A stretch of 64,000 nucleotides of DNA from JAJDZL01 sp965221175 (GCA_965221175.1 OZ244867.1:3217565-3281564); one strand, 5' to 3'; positions 36,148-45,901 are shown, numbered from the stretch's first letter. Numbers and translations: made by a program. The notes: a model not told the origin generated them from the letters alone.

Positions 36148-36336
36148 GATTCACCTCCTGGCGTTCAGTTGCAACCGACGGAAACTTCACGTCGATTCCA
36201 AGTGAAATTAAAGTCGGCAGAATACGAACAAAAACGAATGGCGATAAGAATGAATTGAAAATCAATCGAAATGAATTAATTGTGCAGCATTGATTTACGC
36301 AGAAATCACTCTTGCACCCTTTTGATGCACCGGGAA

Positions 36337-36357
36337 GGTGTTTACAGTGTAAACACC
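36337..36357. repeat. palindrome GGTGTTTAC-AGT-GTAAACACC
   Basis: Nine-base perfect arms with a three-base centre. It is followed by CTGTAAAC, a partial third copy of the GTAAAC unit. No T-tract follows. The symmetry suits a dimeric regulator. Confidence 0.6.
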
Positions 36358-36374
36358 CTGTAAACATTGAAAAT

Positions 36375-36395
36375 CATGCACCAAAATGGTGCATG
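36375..36395. repeat. palindrome CATGCACC-AAAAT-GGTGCATG
   Basis: Eight-base perfect arms around AAAAT, 17 bp after the previous palindrome. A further TGCACC lies at 36325-36331 just ahead of the first palindrome, so TGCACC/GGTGCA units occur three times in about 70 bp. Confidence 0.6.
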
Positions 36396-36896
36396 AACTT
36401 GTATCGTAGAAATTTGATTGCGAAAATGGTTGGTGAGTTATTCTTCAAGTTTTTTGATTGTTCGGACAGAATTTCCGCCGTGCAATATCCAAGAGGCAAG
36501 GAGAATTCTTCGCAAATCTGGAGCAAATTATGAGTGCTGTTGAATGTTCAGTATGTTTGCATGCGTAGACACCACCGCCAACAAGCCTCTTCTCCTTTTG
36601 ATTAACTTGAAAATGTCTGACGTTATTGCATCATATAGGGAAGAATTTTATTGGGGAAATACATCGCACCACTTTTTGAACCCTTTCGTTATTCGAAGTG
36701 CTATCAGTGCATCGGTACTACTTTTCTTAGTTCGTCTCCGATGTCTGATTTGTATTCGTGTTTACCTCCGCTTTTCTTCGTTTGTTGTTATAGCAGTGCT
36801 TTCGCCTTCAACTCTTGAATCTGATAGCCAGTAATATTGCCAAAAATTCGATTCAGATTTTTATGAAGTTTTTACTCCAAGATCAGAAATTTTGCG

Positions 36897-38258
36897 TCAA
36901 CCTGAATGTTTGCGAACAGCAAGTATAAGAATTTCCAGTGCTCTTTCCAGATCCTGTTGTTCGATATTTAGTGGAGGTGCAAGAGTCAATACGGTTCCCA
37001 TTGATACCTTGAAGCTCAGTCCCGCATCCAAGCATTCGTACATGATTTGTTCAGCAAGTGTATTCGGATTGTTTGATGAACTCTCAAGCTCTATTCCGAT
37101 CAATAGTCCCAATCCACGAATTTCCGATACAGTCGGCACATCGTTCAACTCTTCTTGAAGTTTTTGAACCGCAAACTCCCCCATATGTCGAGCACGTTCA
37201 GGTAGTTGTTGGTCGATGAGTATTTCCAAGGTGGCAAGCCCAGCTGCACATGCAACTGGATTTTTTTCATGGGTATAGTGTCCCAATGCTCTGTCTTGTG
37301 CAACATCAGACTCTTTGGAGCAAATTACCGCCGCTAGAGGCATCACTCCGCCGCCCAATCCCTTGCCTAGTACCAAAATGTCAGGAACGATTCCGTAATG
37401 CTGATAGGTGAACAGCTTGCCGGTTCGGCCAAGAGAGTGTGGTATTTCATCTAAAATCAAAAGTGCGTTGTGTCGATCACAGGCTTTCCGTACTCTCTTC
37501 CAGTATTCGGCGGGTGGAAAGCAGGGTACGCTTGATACAGTTTCCGATACGACAGCCGCCACATCTCCTTCTTTTTCAAGCACGTACTCAACATAATCGG
37601 CGCATTGGAGAGTGCAAGTCCTGCCACACTGAAAAGGGCAGTGTGACGGATTTGGTGGAGGAACATGTTCCGCGCCGGCGAGAAGCGGCCCTGAATCTTT
37701 ACGGAAAATCGCTTCTCCACCTAGCGAAATCGCATCTAGTGATGCACCATGAAATGAATCCCACATTGAAATCGTTTTGAATCGCCCGGTTACTGTACGT
37801 GCAATCTTCAGGGCAATGCCGATTGCACTTGTACCACCTGGTGCGAAGAGAACCTTGTCAAGGCCAGGATCACTCAAATCCACGAGTTTCTCTGCAAGTT
37901 TGATTGCAGGGATGTTTGTGAATCTTCTGGGACAGAACGGCAATTCATCCAACTGCCGTTTTACAGCATCAATTACCTTTGGGTGGCCATAGCCGACTTG
38001 GTGAACGCTATTGCCATGAAAATCGAGATAGACATCGTCGTGGAGACTTTGGATCTCGGAGCCGTCCGCAGATTGGATAACATCCAGACAGGGAGTGGAT
38101 AGCGACTGGTGCAGAAATGCCTTTTCATCTCGTGTGAGCCAGGATTCCGTTTCGCTGTTGGAATGCCGCTTGTGCCATACGGCACGTTCCCCAGTGAGAT
38201 TCAGATCTCCTTCTGATCTCAGCTGGTCAATTTCGTTTTCTTTCTTTTTATCCGGCAT
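36897..38258 (-). CDS. pbfA: PLP enzyme resembling (R)-1-hydroxy-2-aminoethylphosphonate ammonia-lyase
   Basis: 453-residue class III aminotransferase-fold protein. The segments DEKAFLHQSLSTPCL, LDFHGNSVHQVGYGHP, LPFCPRRFTNIPAI and DRALGHYTHEKNPVACAA match what I know of PbfA proteins, which open (R)-1-hydroxy-2-aminoethylphosphonate to phosphonoacetaldehyde and ammonia. The PLP lysine is in LGKGLGGGVMP. No phnW, phnX, phnY or phnA gene is adjacent, so the phosphonate role is by family only; a transaminase with another amine substrate is the alternative. It follows the SpuC-like gene by 15 bp and is likely cotranscribed. Confidence 0.65.
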   Translation of the reverse strand: MPDKKKENEIDQLRSEGDLNLTGERAVWHKRHSNSETESWLTRDEKAFLHQSLSTPCLDVIQSADGSEIQSLHDDVYLDFHGNSVHQVGYGHPKVIDAVKRQLDELPFCPRRFTNIPAIKLAEKLVDLSDPGLDKVLFAPGGTSAIGIALKIARTVTGRFKTISMWDSFHGASLDAISLGGEAIFRKDSGPLLAGAEHVPPPNPSHCPFQCGRTCTLQCADYVEYVLEKEGDVAAVVSETVSSVPCFPPAEYWKRVRKACDRHNALLILDEIPHSLGRTGKLFTYQHYGIVPDILVLGKGLGGGVMPLAAVICSKESDVAQDRALGHYTHEKNPVACAAGLATLEILIDQQLPERARHMGEFAVQKLQEELNDVPTVSEIRGLGLLIGIELESSSNNPNTLAEQIMYECLDAGLSFKVSMGTVLTLAPPLNIEQQDLERALEILILAVRKHSG

Positions 38259-38273
38259 AGCCGGGAAACCACC

Positions 38274-39647
38274 CTATGTTTTCATGTTGTTGTATGTTTC
38301 GTCGAGACTGTCAAGTGCAATTCGAATCAAATCGTCAATCTGAGATTCGGTTATGATCAGCGGTGGTGATATGACCATGCAATCACCGACTGCGCGCATG
38401 ATCAATCCTCTTCTCATACAAATGTCTCTGCACTTGATTCCAATTTGCAATTGCGGGTCGAATCTCTTTCGACTTTCCTTATCTTCCACCAATTCAAATC
38501 CACCAATCAATCCGGCACCGCGCACTTCGCCTACAAGGGGATGTTCGCATAAATTGTGAAGTTGCTGCTGCAGATAGGGGCCGGTAGAAAGATCTACCTG
38601 ATCAATAATATTTTCGCGGGACAGAATTCGGATATTTTCGGATGCAACTGCACATGCAACAGGATGTCCGGAATAGGTAAATCCATGTGCGAACTCACCT
38701 CCATCCTCAAATAATACAGATGCAAATGCGTCGGACACCATGACTCCTGCGATAGGTAAATAACCGGATGACAAGCCTTTTGCAATGACTAAGAAATCGG
38801 GATTTAGCCCATAATAGTTCGTTCCAAACCACTTTCCCGTTCTTCCGAATCCGCAGATGACTTCATCGACAATCAGCGCGATTCCATAGTGTTCGCAGAT
38901 TCTGGAGATTTCAGGCCAGTAAGTATCCGGCGGAACAATGACACCACCGGCACCTTGTATGGGTTCAGCGATGAACGCTGCGACATTGTTCTCACCGAGT
39001 TCCAATATTTTTTTCTCAAGTGCTCGTGCTGCCGCAAGTCCGAATTCATCCGGACTCATATCGCCTCCTTCCTGATACCAGTACGGCTGCTGAATGTGTT
39101 CAATGCCTGGGATGGGCAATCCGCCGTGTTCATGCATCGCAGGCATACCGCCCAGGCTGGCCGCTCCGATGGTGCTGCCGTGGTAGGCATTGTGTCGGCT
39201 GATGATGACGTTCCTCTCAAGTTGGCCACGAAGGGCCCAGTATCTTCTCACCATTCGAATTACGGTATCGTTCGCTTCGGAACCGGAATTTGTCAGAAAT
39301 ACGTGGTTGAAATTTGCCGGAGTGATTTTGGCTAACTGTTCTGACAGTTCGATGACTGGTGGATGCGAGGTGAGAAAAAAAGTGTTGTAGTAAGGCAGCT
39401 GCCGAAGTTGTCGAGTCGCGGCTTCAACGAGTTCCTCACGTCCGTATCCAATGTTTACGCACCACAGTCCAGCCATGCCGTCAATGATGCGATTGCCGTC
39501 CGAATCCCACACATAAACTCCGTCAGCGCGCGTAATAATGCGGCTTCCAACTTTGTGGAGCAGTTTGGAGTCTGTGAATGGGTGTAAGTGATGCTCACTG
39601 TCAAGCGATTGCAATGCTTTTGTTTCGAACAATTCAAGGTTTTTCAT
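38274..39647 (-). CDS. class III omega-aminotransferase, SpuC-like
   Basis: 457-residue PLP-dependent aminotransferase close in pattern to putrescine/polyamine:pyruvate aminotransferases: HHLHPFTDSKLL, GMAGLWCVNIGYGREELVEA, NGYH-like HNAYHGSTIGAASLGGM, EPIQGAGGVIVPPDTYWPEI and VIAKGLSSGYLPI (PLP lysine). Pyruvate is the probable amino acceptor. Given the neighbouring PbfA-like gene and the sulfonate genes 10 kb away, 2-aminoethylphosphonate or taurine are alternative donors; sequence does not decide. Confidence 0.75.
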   Translation of the reverse strand: MKNLELFETKALQSLDSEHHLHPFTDSKLLHKVGSRIITRADGVYVWDSDGNRIIDGMAGLWCVNIGYGREELVEAATRQLRQLPYYNTFFLTSHPPVIELSEQLAKITPANFNHVFLTNSGSEANDTVIRMVRRYWALRGQLERNVIISRHNAYHGSTIGAASLGGMPAMHEHGGLPIPGIEHIQQPYWYQEGGDMSPDEFGLAAARALEKKILELGENNVAAFIAEPIQGAGGVIVPPDTYWPEISRICEHYGIALIVDEVICGFGRTGKWFGTNYYGLNPDFLVIAKGLSSGYLPIAGVMVSDAFASVLFEDGGEFAHGFTYSGHPVACAVASENIRILSRENIIDQVDLSTGPYLQQQLHNLCEHPLVGEVRGAGLIGGFELVEDKESRKRFDPQLQIGIKCRDICMRRGLIMRAVGDCMVISPPLIITESQIDDLIRIALDSLDETYNNMKT

Positions 39648-39828
39648 GTAGCATCAAACTCCTCAGTCGGTTAACAATGAAAAGGATCGTCTTTGAATAA
39701 TCAGATTGAGAGAAACTCTACTCGGCATTTTACTGCCATTGACTGAATCAATTATTTTCGAGTCTACGATATCCCCTGTTTGAGGTGATTTCGCTGGAGC
39801 GCGAAATAGAGTCAGGTTGCAATCTCAT

Positions 39829-40446
39829 TCAGGGATTTTGGTTCGCTTCTATTCTAGGATCGTCAATTATCTTCTCTTCTTGATAGTAAGCTGAAAATCC
39901 GACTTTCTGATAGGTTCTTGCAGCATTTGGAGAATCAAAATTGCAGGTATGCACCCAGACTCGTTGCGGATTCGTTGACCAGGCCGTATCCGTTGTTCGC
40001 CTCAGAAAATAAGTTCCTAGCCCGCGCCCGATGAATTCTGGCAGCAGCCCGAAGTATGCGATTTCGACTTCATTTTCGATGCGCAAATCCAGCTCGCTAT
40101 AGCCAGCAGGTGTGCCGTTCACATACAGCACATAGATTCGCACTTCAGGATGCTTGATGATTTCCTCAAGTTGCTCATCTGAAAGAAGATTACGCTCATA
40201 CCAAAGCCAAGATCCTCCAACCGAGTTATACAGGTATCGGTAGAATCCGGCGTTGGGTTCATGTGCGCGAATGATTGAAAGGTTCTCGAGCCTGTGTGAG
40301 TCGTATCGGTAACTCTGTGGAATTTTCATCTCCAAATAAGTTATAACCATCCGCAGTTTGCCAGGCGGCAGGTCCTCGGGAGTGTTTGCGCTGGAGCGGG
40401 GAGCGCCTCGTAAGAGGGTAATCGGCGATTGTTGTGATTTTCGCAT
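39829..40446 (-). CDS. GNAT-family N-acetyltransferase
   Basis: 205 residues from ATG 40446 (a TTG seven codons upstream is possible). The acetyl-CoA-binding loop region is LLPEFIGRGLGTYFLRR, an R/Q-x-x-G-x-G/A-like motif, and SPNAARTYQKVGF is typical of the C-terminal strand and helix. Acceptor unknown. Divergent from coxG by 135 bp. Confidence 0.8.
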   Translation of the reverse strand: MRKSQQSPITLLRGAPRSSANTPEDLPPGKLRMVITYLEMKIPQSYRYDSHRLENLSIIRAHEPNAGFYRYLYNSVGGSWLWYERNLLSDEQLEEIIKHPEVRIYVLYVNGTPAGYSELDLRIENEVEIAYFGLLPEFIGRGLGTYFLRRTTDTAWSTNPQRVWVHTCNFDSPNAARTYQKVGFSAYYQEEKIIDDPRIEANQNP

Positions 40447-40581
40447 GGGAATGAATGTTGTGAGCAATCAGAACTTTCCCTATTTTATAGTATGGGCGAG
40501 GAGCGTCGGCGAAATCAAATCCCTCTAATGAGTGTGTCCGCTACTGGGAAATAAAAAGACTCGTGATTTTTCGGAATTTGT

Positions 40582-41022
40582 ATGGATATTAATGGAAGCA
40601 GGACGCTACCTGCATCTCGTGCAAAGGTATGGAAAGCACTGCATGATGCGGACTTGCTTGCTGGTTCGATTGCCGGCTGTGAAGCACTGGAGTGGGTGTC
40701 GGACAATGAACTGAAAGGTCGACTAAACATGAAGATTGGCCCTGTGAAGACAATGTTCAATATCTTTTTGACGATCAGTGATTCTGAGGAGGAGTGCGGT
40801 TATACCTTGGAGGGTTCTGCAAAAGCGGGTGCTTTGGGTTTTGCTGGTGGAGAAGCAAAGATCAGTCTGTCGGATGCAGATGATGGGTGTGAACTCTCCT
40901 ATGAAGCACAGGTCAAAACCGGCGGCAAAATCGCACAGATCGGATCAAGGCTGATGAGCAGCCTATCGAAAAAGCTGGTTGACGATTTTTTTGATGCATT
41001 TGTGACCGGAATGGAGTCGTGA
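40582..41022 (+). CDS. coxG: CoxG-like SRPBCC protein
   Basis: 146-residue START/SRPBCC-fold protein of the carbon monoxide dehydrogenase subunit G family: NGSRTLPASRAKVWKALHDA at the start, LLAGSIAGCEALE, and SAKAGALGFAGGEAKI. CoxG proteins are thought to help anchor the molybdenum CO dehydrogenase to the membrane. It stands 198 bp ahead of coxS, a gap that may hold a separate promoter. Confidence 0.82.
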   Translation: MDINGSRTLPASRAKVWKALHDADLLAGSIAGCEALEWVSDNELKGRLNMKIGPVKTMFNIFLTISDSEEECGYTLEGSAKAGALGFAGGEAKISLSDADDGCELSYEAQVKTGGKIAQIGSRLMSSLSKKLVDDFFDAFVTGMES

Positions 41023-41220
41023 GTTTCGGTTGTTGTGTGTTTGTTTTTAGGCAGGAAGGGCAAAATTTTTTGCCACTTCGATTGCTGACGTTGTACACTT
41101 TGATTATTCATTACGTTTCGGCCTGAGAATCGTATACAAAGCGGGTATTTTTAAATTTGCCCATGGGATGAATGAGGGCCGTAGCGATGACCAATTTAGA
41201 TAAACAGGAGGAGAGGCTAT

Positions 41221-41694
41221 ATGAATGTATCTGTCTCAATGACAGTCAACGGCAATAGTGTTTCGGCGGAGGTTGAAGCGCGTACTTTGCTGGTTGACTT
41301 TTTACGTGTGAACCAGAGATTGACTGGTACGCATGTCGGATGCGACACCAGTCAGTGCGGTGCCTGTGTTGTTCACGTGAACGGCAAATCGGTAAAAAGC
41401 TGCACCATGTTGGCGGCCCAGGCGAATCATGCTGAGGTGGCAACGATTGAAGGCGTTGCTATCAACGGTCAACTGCATCCAATGCAGGAAGCATTTCGTG
41501 AAAATCACGGACTGCAGTGTGGGTTCTGTACGCCCGGCGTGATTATGAGTGCTTTGGATCTGGTGAGCGTGAATGCCGACCCGTCCGAGCAGGAAATTCG
41601 GGAGTGGCTCGAAGGCAATTTGTGTCGGTGTACCGGCTATCACAATATTGTCAAATCCATTCAGGCTGGTGCAAAAGCCATGAGGGAGGTGTAA
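41221..41694 (+). CDS. coxS: molybdenum hydroxylase small [2Fe-2S] subunit
   Basis: 157-residue iron-sulfur subunit. The N-terminal plant-type cluster uses Cys41, Cys46, Cys49 and Cys61; the C-terminal four-helix cluster uses Cys100, Cys103, Cys135 and Cys137. AGGAGGAG precedes the ATG. It transfers electrons from the molybdenum centre in CoxL to FAD in CoxM. The coxL gene begins 2 bp after the stop. Confidence 0.92.
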   Translation: MNVSVSMTVNGNSVSAEVEARTLLVDFLRVNQRLTGTHVGCDTSQCGACVVHVNGKSVKSCTMLAAQANHAEVATIEGVAINGQLHPMQEAFRENHGLQCGFCTPGVIMSALDLVSVNADPSEQEIREWLEGNLCRCTGYHNIVKSIQAGAKAMREV

Positions 41695-41696
41695 CG

Positions 41697-44060
41697 ATGG
41701 GTGATACAGGAATTGGCGCAGCAGTGCGCCGAAAAGAAGATTTACGATTTGTCAGAGGTGCAGGGAAATACACCGATGACATGAATCTGGAAGGCCAAGC
41801 TTATGCCTATATTCTACGTTCTCCGCATGCACACGCTTCGATCAGATCGATCGATACGTCTGCGGCGAGAGCCAGTGATGGCGTGATCGCCGTTTTCACG
41901 GCGGAAGACATGACGGCAGTCGGTGGCATCCCCTGCGGTTGGCAGGTTCATGGCAAGGATGGCAATCCGATGGCGGAACCTAAGCATCCAGTGCTTGCTG
42001 AAGGTAAAGTGAGGCACACGGGAGATCCGGTTGCGGTCGTTATCGCCGCATCCCGCACTCAGGCGCGAGATGCTTCCGAGGGCATCATCATTGACTATGA
42101 CGTGCTTGATGCTGTTGTTGACATGCAGCAGGCGGTGATGGAAGGAACAACAAGCGTACACGATGATGTTGGCACGAATGTTTGCTTTGACTGGGCTTTG
42201 GGCGACAAAGACGCAGTTGATGAAGCATTTGCCAATGCCGATCATGTCGCAAGTCTGGATTTGGTGAATAATCGGCTGATAGCCAATGCAATCGAACCCC
42301 GATGCGCAATTGGTGATTATGATCAGTCAACCGGACAGTACACACTGCATACAACCAGTCAGAATCCCCATGTGATTCGTTTACTGATGGGAGCTTTCGT
42401 TCTGGGATTGCCCGAACACAAGCTTCGAGTTAATGCTCCGGATGTTGGCGGAGGTTTTGGTTCCAAGATTTTCCATTATGCTGAAGAGATAATTGTGACT
42501 TGGGCTGCTGCGCAGATCAACAAGCCAGTGAAGTGGACCGCAGATCGGAGCGAATCATTTGTGTCCGATGCTCATGGTCGCGATCATGTGACTACGGTAG
42601 AGCTCGCACTGGACGGAAATGGAAAATTTCAGGCTCTTCGAGAAACTACTCTGGCGAATATGGGTGCCTATCTTTCAACGTTTGCACCTTGCGTTCCCAC
42701 TTACCTGCACGGCACATTGCTGGCGGGGCAGTATTCAACTCCCGCCATCTATAGTGAAGTCAAAGCGGTTTTTACAAACACCGTACCGGTCGATGCATAC
42801 CGCGGAGCAGGACGTCCCGAGGCGACCTATCTGCTGGAGCGTATCGTTCAGGTTGCTGCAGATGAATTGGGAATTGATGCTGCGGAAATTCGCAGGCGCA
42901 ATTTCATTCAGCCGGATGAGTTCCCTTATCAGACGCCCGTCGCGCTGGTCTATGACACTGGAAATTATGAAGCCAGCATGGGCAAGGCGCTTGCAGCGGC
43001 TGACTACGACGGATTCGCCGGACGTAAGGAAGATTCCAGGCGCGCGGGTAAACTGCGTGGTATCGGAATCGCATCTTACATCGAAGCTTGCGGGATTGCT
43101 CCGTCGAATATCGCAGGAGCGCTTGGCGCTCGTGCAGGGCTCTACGAAGCGGCAACTATTCGAGTCAACCCGACCGGTTCAGTCAGCGTTCTTACCGGAT
43201 CGCACTCTCATGGACAGGGACACGAAACTACTTTCGCTCAGGTTGTTTCAGACAAACTGGGAATAGATTTTGACAGTGTCGACGTTGTTCATGGTGATAC
43301 TGACAAGATTCCGTTTGGCATGGGAACTTACGGTTCCCGATCGATCGCAGTGGGAGGTGCCGCCATCGTCAAAGCGATTGACAAAATCGTCGCGAAAGGC
43401 AAAAAGATTGCCGCACATCTGCTTGAGACATCCGAATCGGATATTGAGTTCGAGAATGGACAATTCGTTGTACCCGGAACAGACAAAGCCAAGGCGTTTG
43501 GAGAAATCGCTCTGGCTGCTTACGTTCCTCACAATTATCCTTTGGAGGAACTCGAGCCTGGTCTGGAAGAAACTGCTTTCTACGATCCGAAGAACTTCAC
43601 TTTCCCTGCAGGCACCTATGTCTGCGAGGTTGAAGTGGATCAAGATACCGGCACTGTCGATATCGCGAGTTTTCACGCGACCGATGATTTCGGTACGGTG
43701 ATCAATCCGATGATTGTAGAAGGTCAGGTACATGGCGGCATAGTACAGGGAATCGGGCAAGCGATACTTGAAGGTTGCAGCTATGACGAAAACGGACAAC
43801 TGCTTTCTGGATCGTACATGGACTACACCATGCCGCGAGCAACGGATGTGCCTTCGTTCACTGTGGATACCACGGTAACCGAATGCGAACACAATCCACT
43901 GGGTGTGAAAGGTTGCGGCGAAGCAGGTGCCATTGGGTCCCCGCCCGCCGTGATGAACGCAATATTGAACGCACTGTCGGAAGTCGGTGTCACTCATCTG
44001 GACATGCCAGCAACACCACATCGAGTCTGGCAGGCAATTCGAGATGCGCAAGCATCCTGA
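41697..44060 (+). CDS. coxL: form II aerobic CO-dehydrogenase-like large subunit
   Basis: 787-residue molybdopterin-binding subunit of the xanthine oxidase family. The active-site loop is AYRGAGR at 367-373, which marks form II (BMS-type) enzymes; form I CoxL has AYxCSFR. The GVKGCGEAGAIGSPPAV segment near the C-terminus with its Glu is the catalytic-base region. Form II enzymes are found in many marine bacteria and their CO-oxidising ability is disputed, so the real substrate could be another small carbon compound or an N-heterocycle. ATG 41697 is chosen, 2 bp after coxS with AGGGAGG upstream; the open frame farther upstream lies inside coxS. Confidence 0.88.
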   Translation: MGDTGIGAAVRRKEDLRFVRGAGKYTDDMNLEGQAYAYILRSPHAHASIRSIDTSAARASDGVIAVFTAEDMTAVGGIPCGWQVHGKDGNPMAEPKHPVLAEGKVRHTGDPVAVVIAASRTQARDASEGIIIDYDVLDAVVDMQQAVMEGTTSVHDDVGTNVCFDWALGDKDAVDEAFANADHVASLDLVNNRLIANAIEPRCAIGDYDQSTGQYTLHTTSQNPHVIRLLMGAFVLGLPEHKLRVNAPDVGGGFGSKIFHYAEEIIVTWAAAQINKPVKWTADRSESFVSDAHGRDHVTTVELALDGNGKFQALRETTLANMGAYLSTFAPCVPTYLHGTLLAGQYSTPAIYSEVKAVFTNTVPVDAYRGAGRPEATYLLERIVQVAADELGIDAAEIRRRNFIQPDEFPYQTPVALVYDTGNYEASMGKALAAADYDGFAGRKEDSRRAGKLRGIGIASYIEACGIAPSNIAGALGARAGLYEAATIRVNPTGSVSVLTGSHSHGQGHETTFAQVVSDKLGIDFDSVDVVHGDTDKIPFGMGTYGSRSIAVGGAAIVKAIDKIVAKGKKIAAHLLETSESDIEFENGQFVVPGTDKAKAFGEIALAAYVPHNYPLEELEPGLEETAFYDPKNFTFPAGTYVCEVEVDQDTGTVDIASFHATDDFGTVINPMIVEGQVHGGIVQGIGQAILEGCSYDENGQLLSGSYMDYTMPRATDVPSFTVDTTVTECEHNPLGVKGCGEAGAIGSPPAVMNAILNALSEVGVTHLDMPATPHRVWQAIRDAQAS

Positions 44061-44074
44061 CAGGAGGAATAATC

Positions 44075-44875
44075 ATGTATGCATTTGACTATAAGAATCC
44101 GTCGAGTCTTTCTGAAGCGACGGACATGTTACGCAGTTCCGATGACGGTCAGCTGATCGCAGGCGGTCATACGCTGTTGCCAACCCTGAAGCAGCGGCTT
44201 GCTTCCGCGAGCGATCTGATTGATCTAGCGAACGTGAGTGAGCTGAAAGGGATTTCGGCACGAGATGGATCGGTGACAATCGGTGCAATGACGACGCACG
44301 CTGAAGTGGCAGCGTCATCAGATGTACGGAATTCGATTCCTGCTCTGGCTGATCTTGCGGATGGGATTGGAGACCCACAGGTTCGAAACAGAGGTACGAT
44401 CGGCGGATCCATTGCCAACAATGATCCGGCTGCCGATTATCCGGCCGCTCTGGTTGGCCTGGGTGCAACAGTCAATACCGACAGCAGATCGATTCCGGCA
44501 GACGATTTCTTTACTGGAATGTTCGATACGGCACTGGCAGAGAATGAAATCGTAACCTCGGTTACATTTCCAACAGTTGACCGTGCTGCCTATTGCAAGT
44601 TTCCGAATCCGGCTTCACGCTATGCAATTGTCGGCGTGTTTGTATCGCAGGGTACGGGAGGTGGTGTCCGAGTGGCTGTTACTGGCGCTGGCGCGGGTGT
44701 ATTTCGAGTCAGCGAGATGGAGTCTGCCCTGGCTCAGTCATTTTCATCTGCAAGTGTTGCAAATGTTCAGATTTCGGACGAAGGTCTGAATGAAGACATT
44801 CACGCCAGCGCGGAATATCGAGCGCACTTGGTAACGGTGATGGCAAAACGGGCAGTTGATAAGGCAAACAGCTGA
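44075..44875 (+). CDS. coxM: molybdenum hydroxylase FAD (medium) subunit
   Basis: 266-residue FAD-binding subunit with both flavin segments: AGGHTLLPTLKQR at about 29-41 and TIGGSIANNDPAADYPAA in the middle. AGGAGG at 44062-44067 sets the ATG at 44075. With CoxS and CoxL it forms the heterotrimer. The order S-L-M fits form II clusters, against M-S-L in form I. Confidence 0.9.
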   Translation: MYAFDYKNPSSLSEATDMLRSSDDGQLIAGGHTLLPTLKQRLASASDLIDLANVSELKGISARDGSVTIGAMTTHAEVAASSDVRNSIPALADLADGIGDPQVRNRGTIGGSIANNDPAADYPAALVGLGATVNTDSRSIPADDFFTGMFDTALAENEIVTSVTFPTVDRAAYCKFPNPASRYAIVGVFVSQGTGGGVRVAVTGAGAGVFRVSEMESALAQSFSSASVANVQISDEGLNEDIHASAEYRAHLVTVMAKRAVDKANS

Positions 44876-44898
44876 TTTCGATTGATTCGGCATATACA

Positions 44899-44933
44899 GC
44901 GGGTACTCGAGGCTTTGCATATCGGGTACCCGC
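44899..44933 (+). terminator. weak hairpin between coxM and coxD
   Basis: Arms GCGGGTAC (44899-44906) and GTACCCGC (44926-44933) pair perfectly around a 19-base loop. No T-tract follows, so partial attenuation between structural and accessory genes is the most that can be suggested. Confidence 0.35.
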
Positions 44934-44985
44934 ATTCGACATATCATCGTGAGCACAGGCGTTCACTTCCACGACTGATTGACGC

Positions 44986-45891
44986 ATGAGTCATCCGCAC
45001 GACATACAATCCACTCTGTCGCTCCTTTCTTCCGAAAACTACATTGCTGACCGGAGTTTAGCGACAGCAATATACCTGTCCTTGAATCTGACGCGGCCAC
45101 TGCTTCTTGAAGGGGAAGCGGGCGTTGGTAAAACCGAAGTCGCCAAGGTCTTGGCGGCGGCGATGAATCGACCCTTTATCCGGCTGCAATGCTATGAAGG
45201 ACTTGATATATCTTCTGCAGTTTACGAATGGGACTATCCGCGGCAAATGATCGAAATACGTCTGGCAGAAGCACAAGGAGTGCATAACCGTGACGACATT
45301 GCAAAGGAAATATTTTCAGACGAATTTCTGATCGCACGACCCTTGCTTCAGGCACTTAGAGACAGTGGACAAGGAACCCCATTATTGCTGATTGACGAGA
45401 TCGACAGAGCGGACGAACCATTTGAAGCCTATTTACTGGAAATTCTGTCTGAGTTTCAAGTCACTATTCCGGAAATCGGCACTGTGAAAGCGGCTGAGCC
45501 GCCTGCAGTGGTCATCACCTCCAATCGAACCCGGGAAATTCATGATGCACTGAAGCGTCGGTGTTTTTATCACTGGGTTGAATTTCCGAATGCAGAGCGG
45601 GAACTTGCAATACTTGCTGTAAAGGCGCCGAATGCCAGCAGTGAACTGGCCAGACAGATAGTTGGATTTGTACAAAATTTACGTGATGAAGACCTTTACA
45701 AAGTTCCGGGCGTGGCCGAAACGATCGACTGGGCACATGCACTCGTGCAGATGGACGTGATTGATCTGGCCCCCACGGTGATTGATGACACGCTTGGTGT
45801 TCTGCTGAAATACCAGGACGACATTGAGAAAATCCGTGGACATGAAGCCTCGCGAATTTTGGAGAAGGTTCACTCGATTGCCGGCATGTAG
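44986..45891 (+). CDS. coxD: MoxR-type AAA+ ATPase CoxD
   Basis: 301-residue AAA+ ATPase with Walker A GEAGVGKT at 43-50, Walker B LLLIDEIDRAD and a sensor segment VITSNRTRE. CoxD helps build the sulfurated copper-molybdenum centre in CO dehydrogenases; MoxR ATPases generally act with a von Willebrand partner, here CoxE encoded 10 bp downstream. Confidence 0.88.
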   Translation: MSHPHDIQSTLSLLSSENYIADRSLATAIYLSLNLTRPLLLEGEAGVGKTEVAKVLAAAMNRPFIRLQCYEGLDISSAVYEWDYPRQMIEIRLAEAQGVHNRDDIAKEIFSDEFLIARPLLQALRDSGQGTPLLLIDEIDRADEPFEAYLLEILSEFQVTIPEIGTVKAAEPPAVVITSNRTREIHDALKRRCFYHWVEFPNAERELAILAVKAPNASSELARQIVGFVQNLRDEDLYKVPGVAETIDWAHALVQMDVIDLAPTVIDDTLGVLLKYQDDIEKIRGHEASRILEKVHSIAGM

Positions 45892-45901
45892 CGTATAGGC
45901 C

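Larger units (their letters stand above)
36148..36896. other. AT-rich spacer with two adjacent palindromes
   Basis: About 750 bp upstream of the frameshifted family gene and downstream of the PbfA-like gene. Two palindromes lie 17 bp apart (36337-36357 and 36375-36395). A 96-codon plus-strand frame at 36544-36834 is cysteine- and leucine-rich with no start signal or family resemblance, and I do not call it a gene. Confidence 0.4.

Noticed and set aside
36544..36834. Plus-strand 96-codon frame upstream of the FNEPPP-family copy
   Set aside because: No start signals, no recognisable motif, AT-driven Leu/Ser/Phe composition; not called as a gene.
41517..41696. N-terminal extension of coxL by 60 codons
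   Set aside because: Lies inside coxS; the ATG at 41697 has an AGGGAGG site and starts at the normal family N-terminus.
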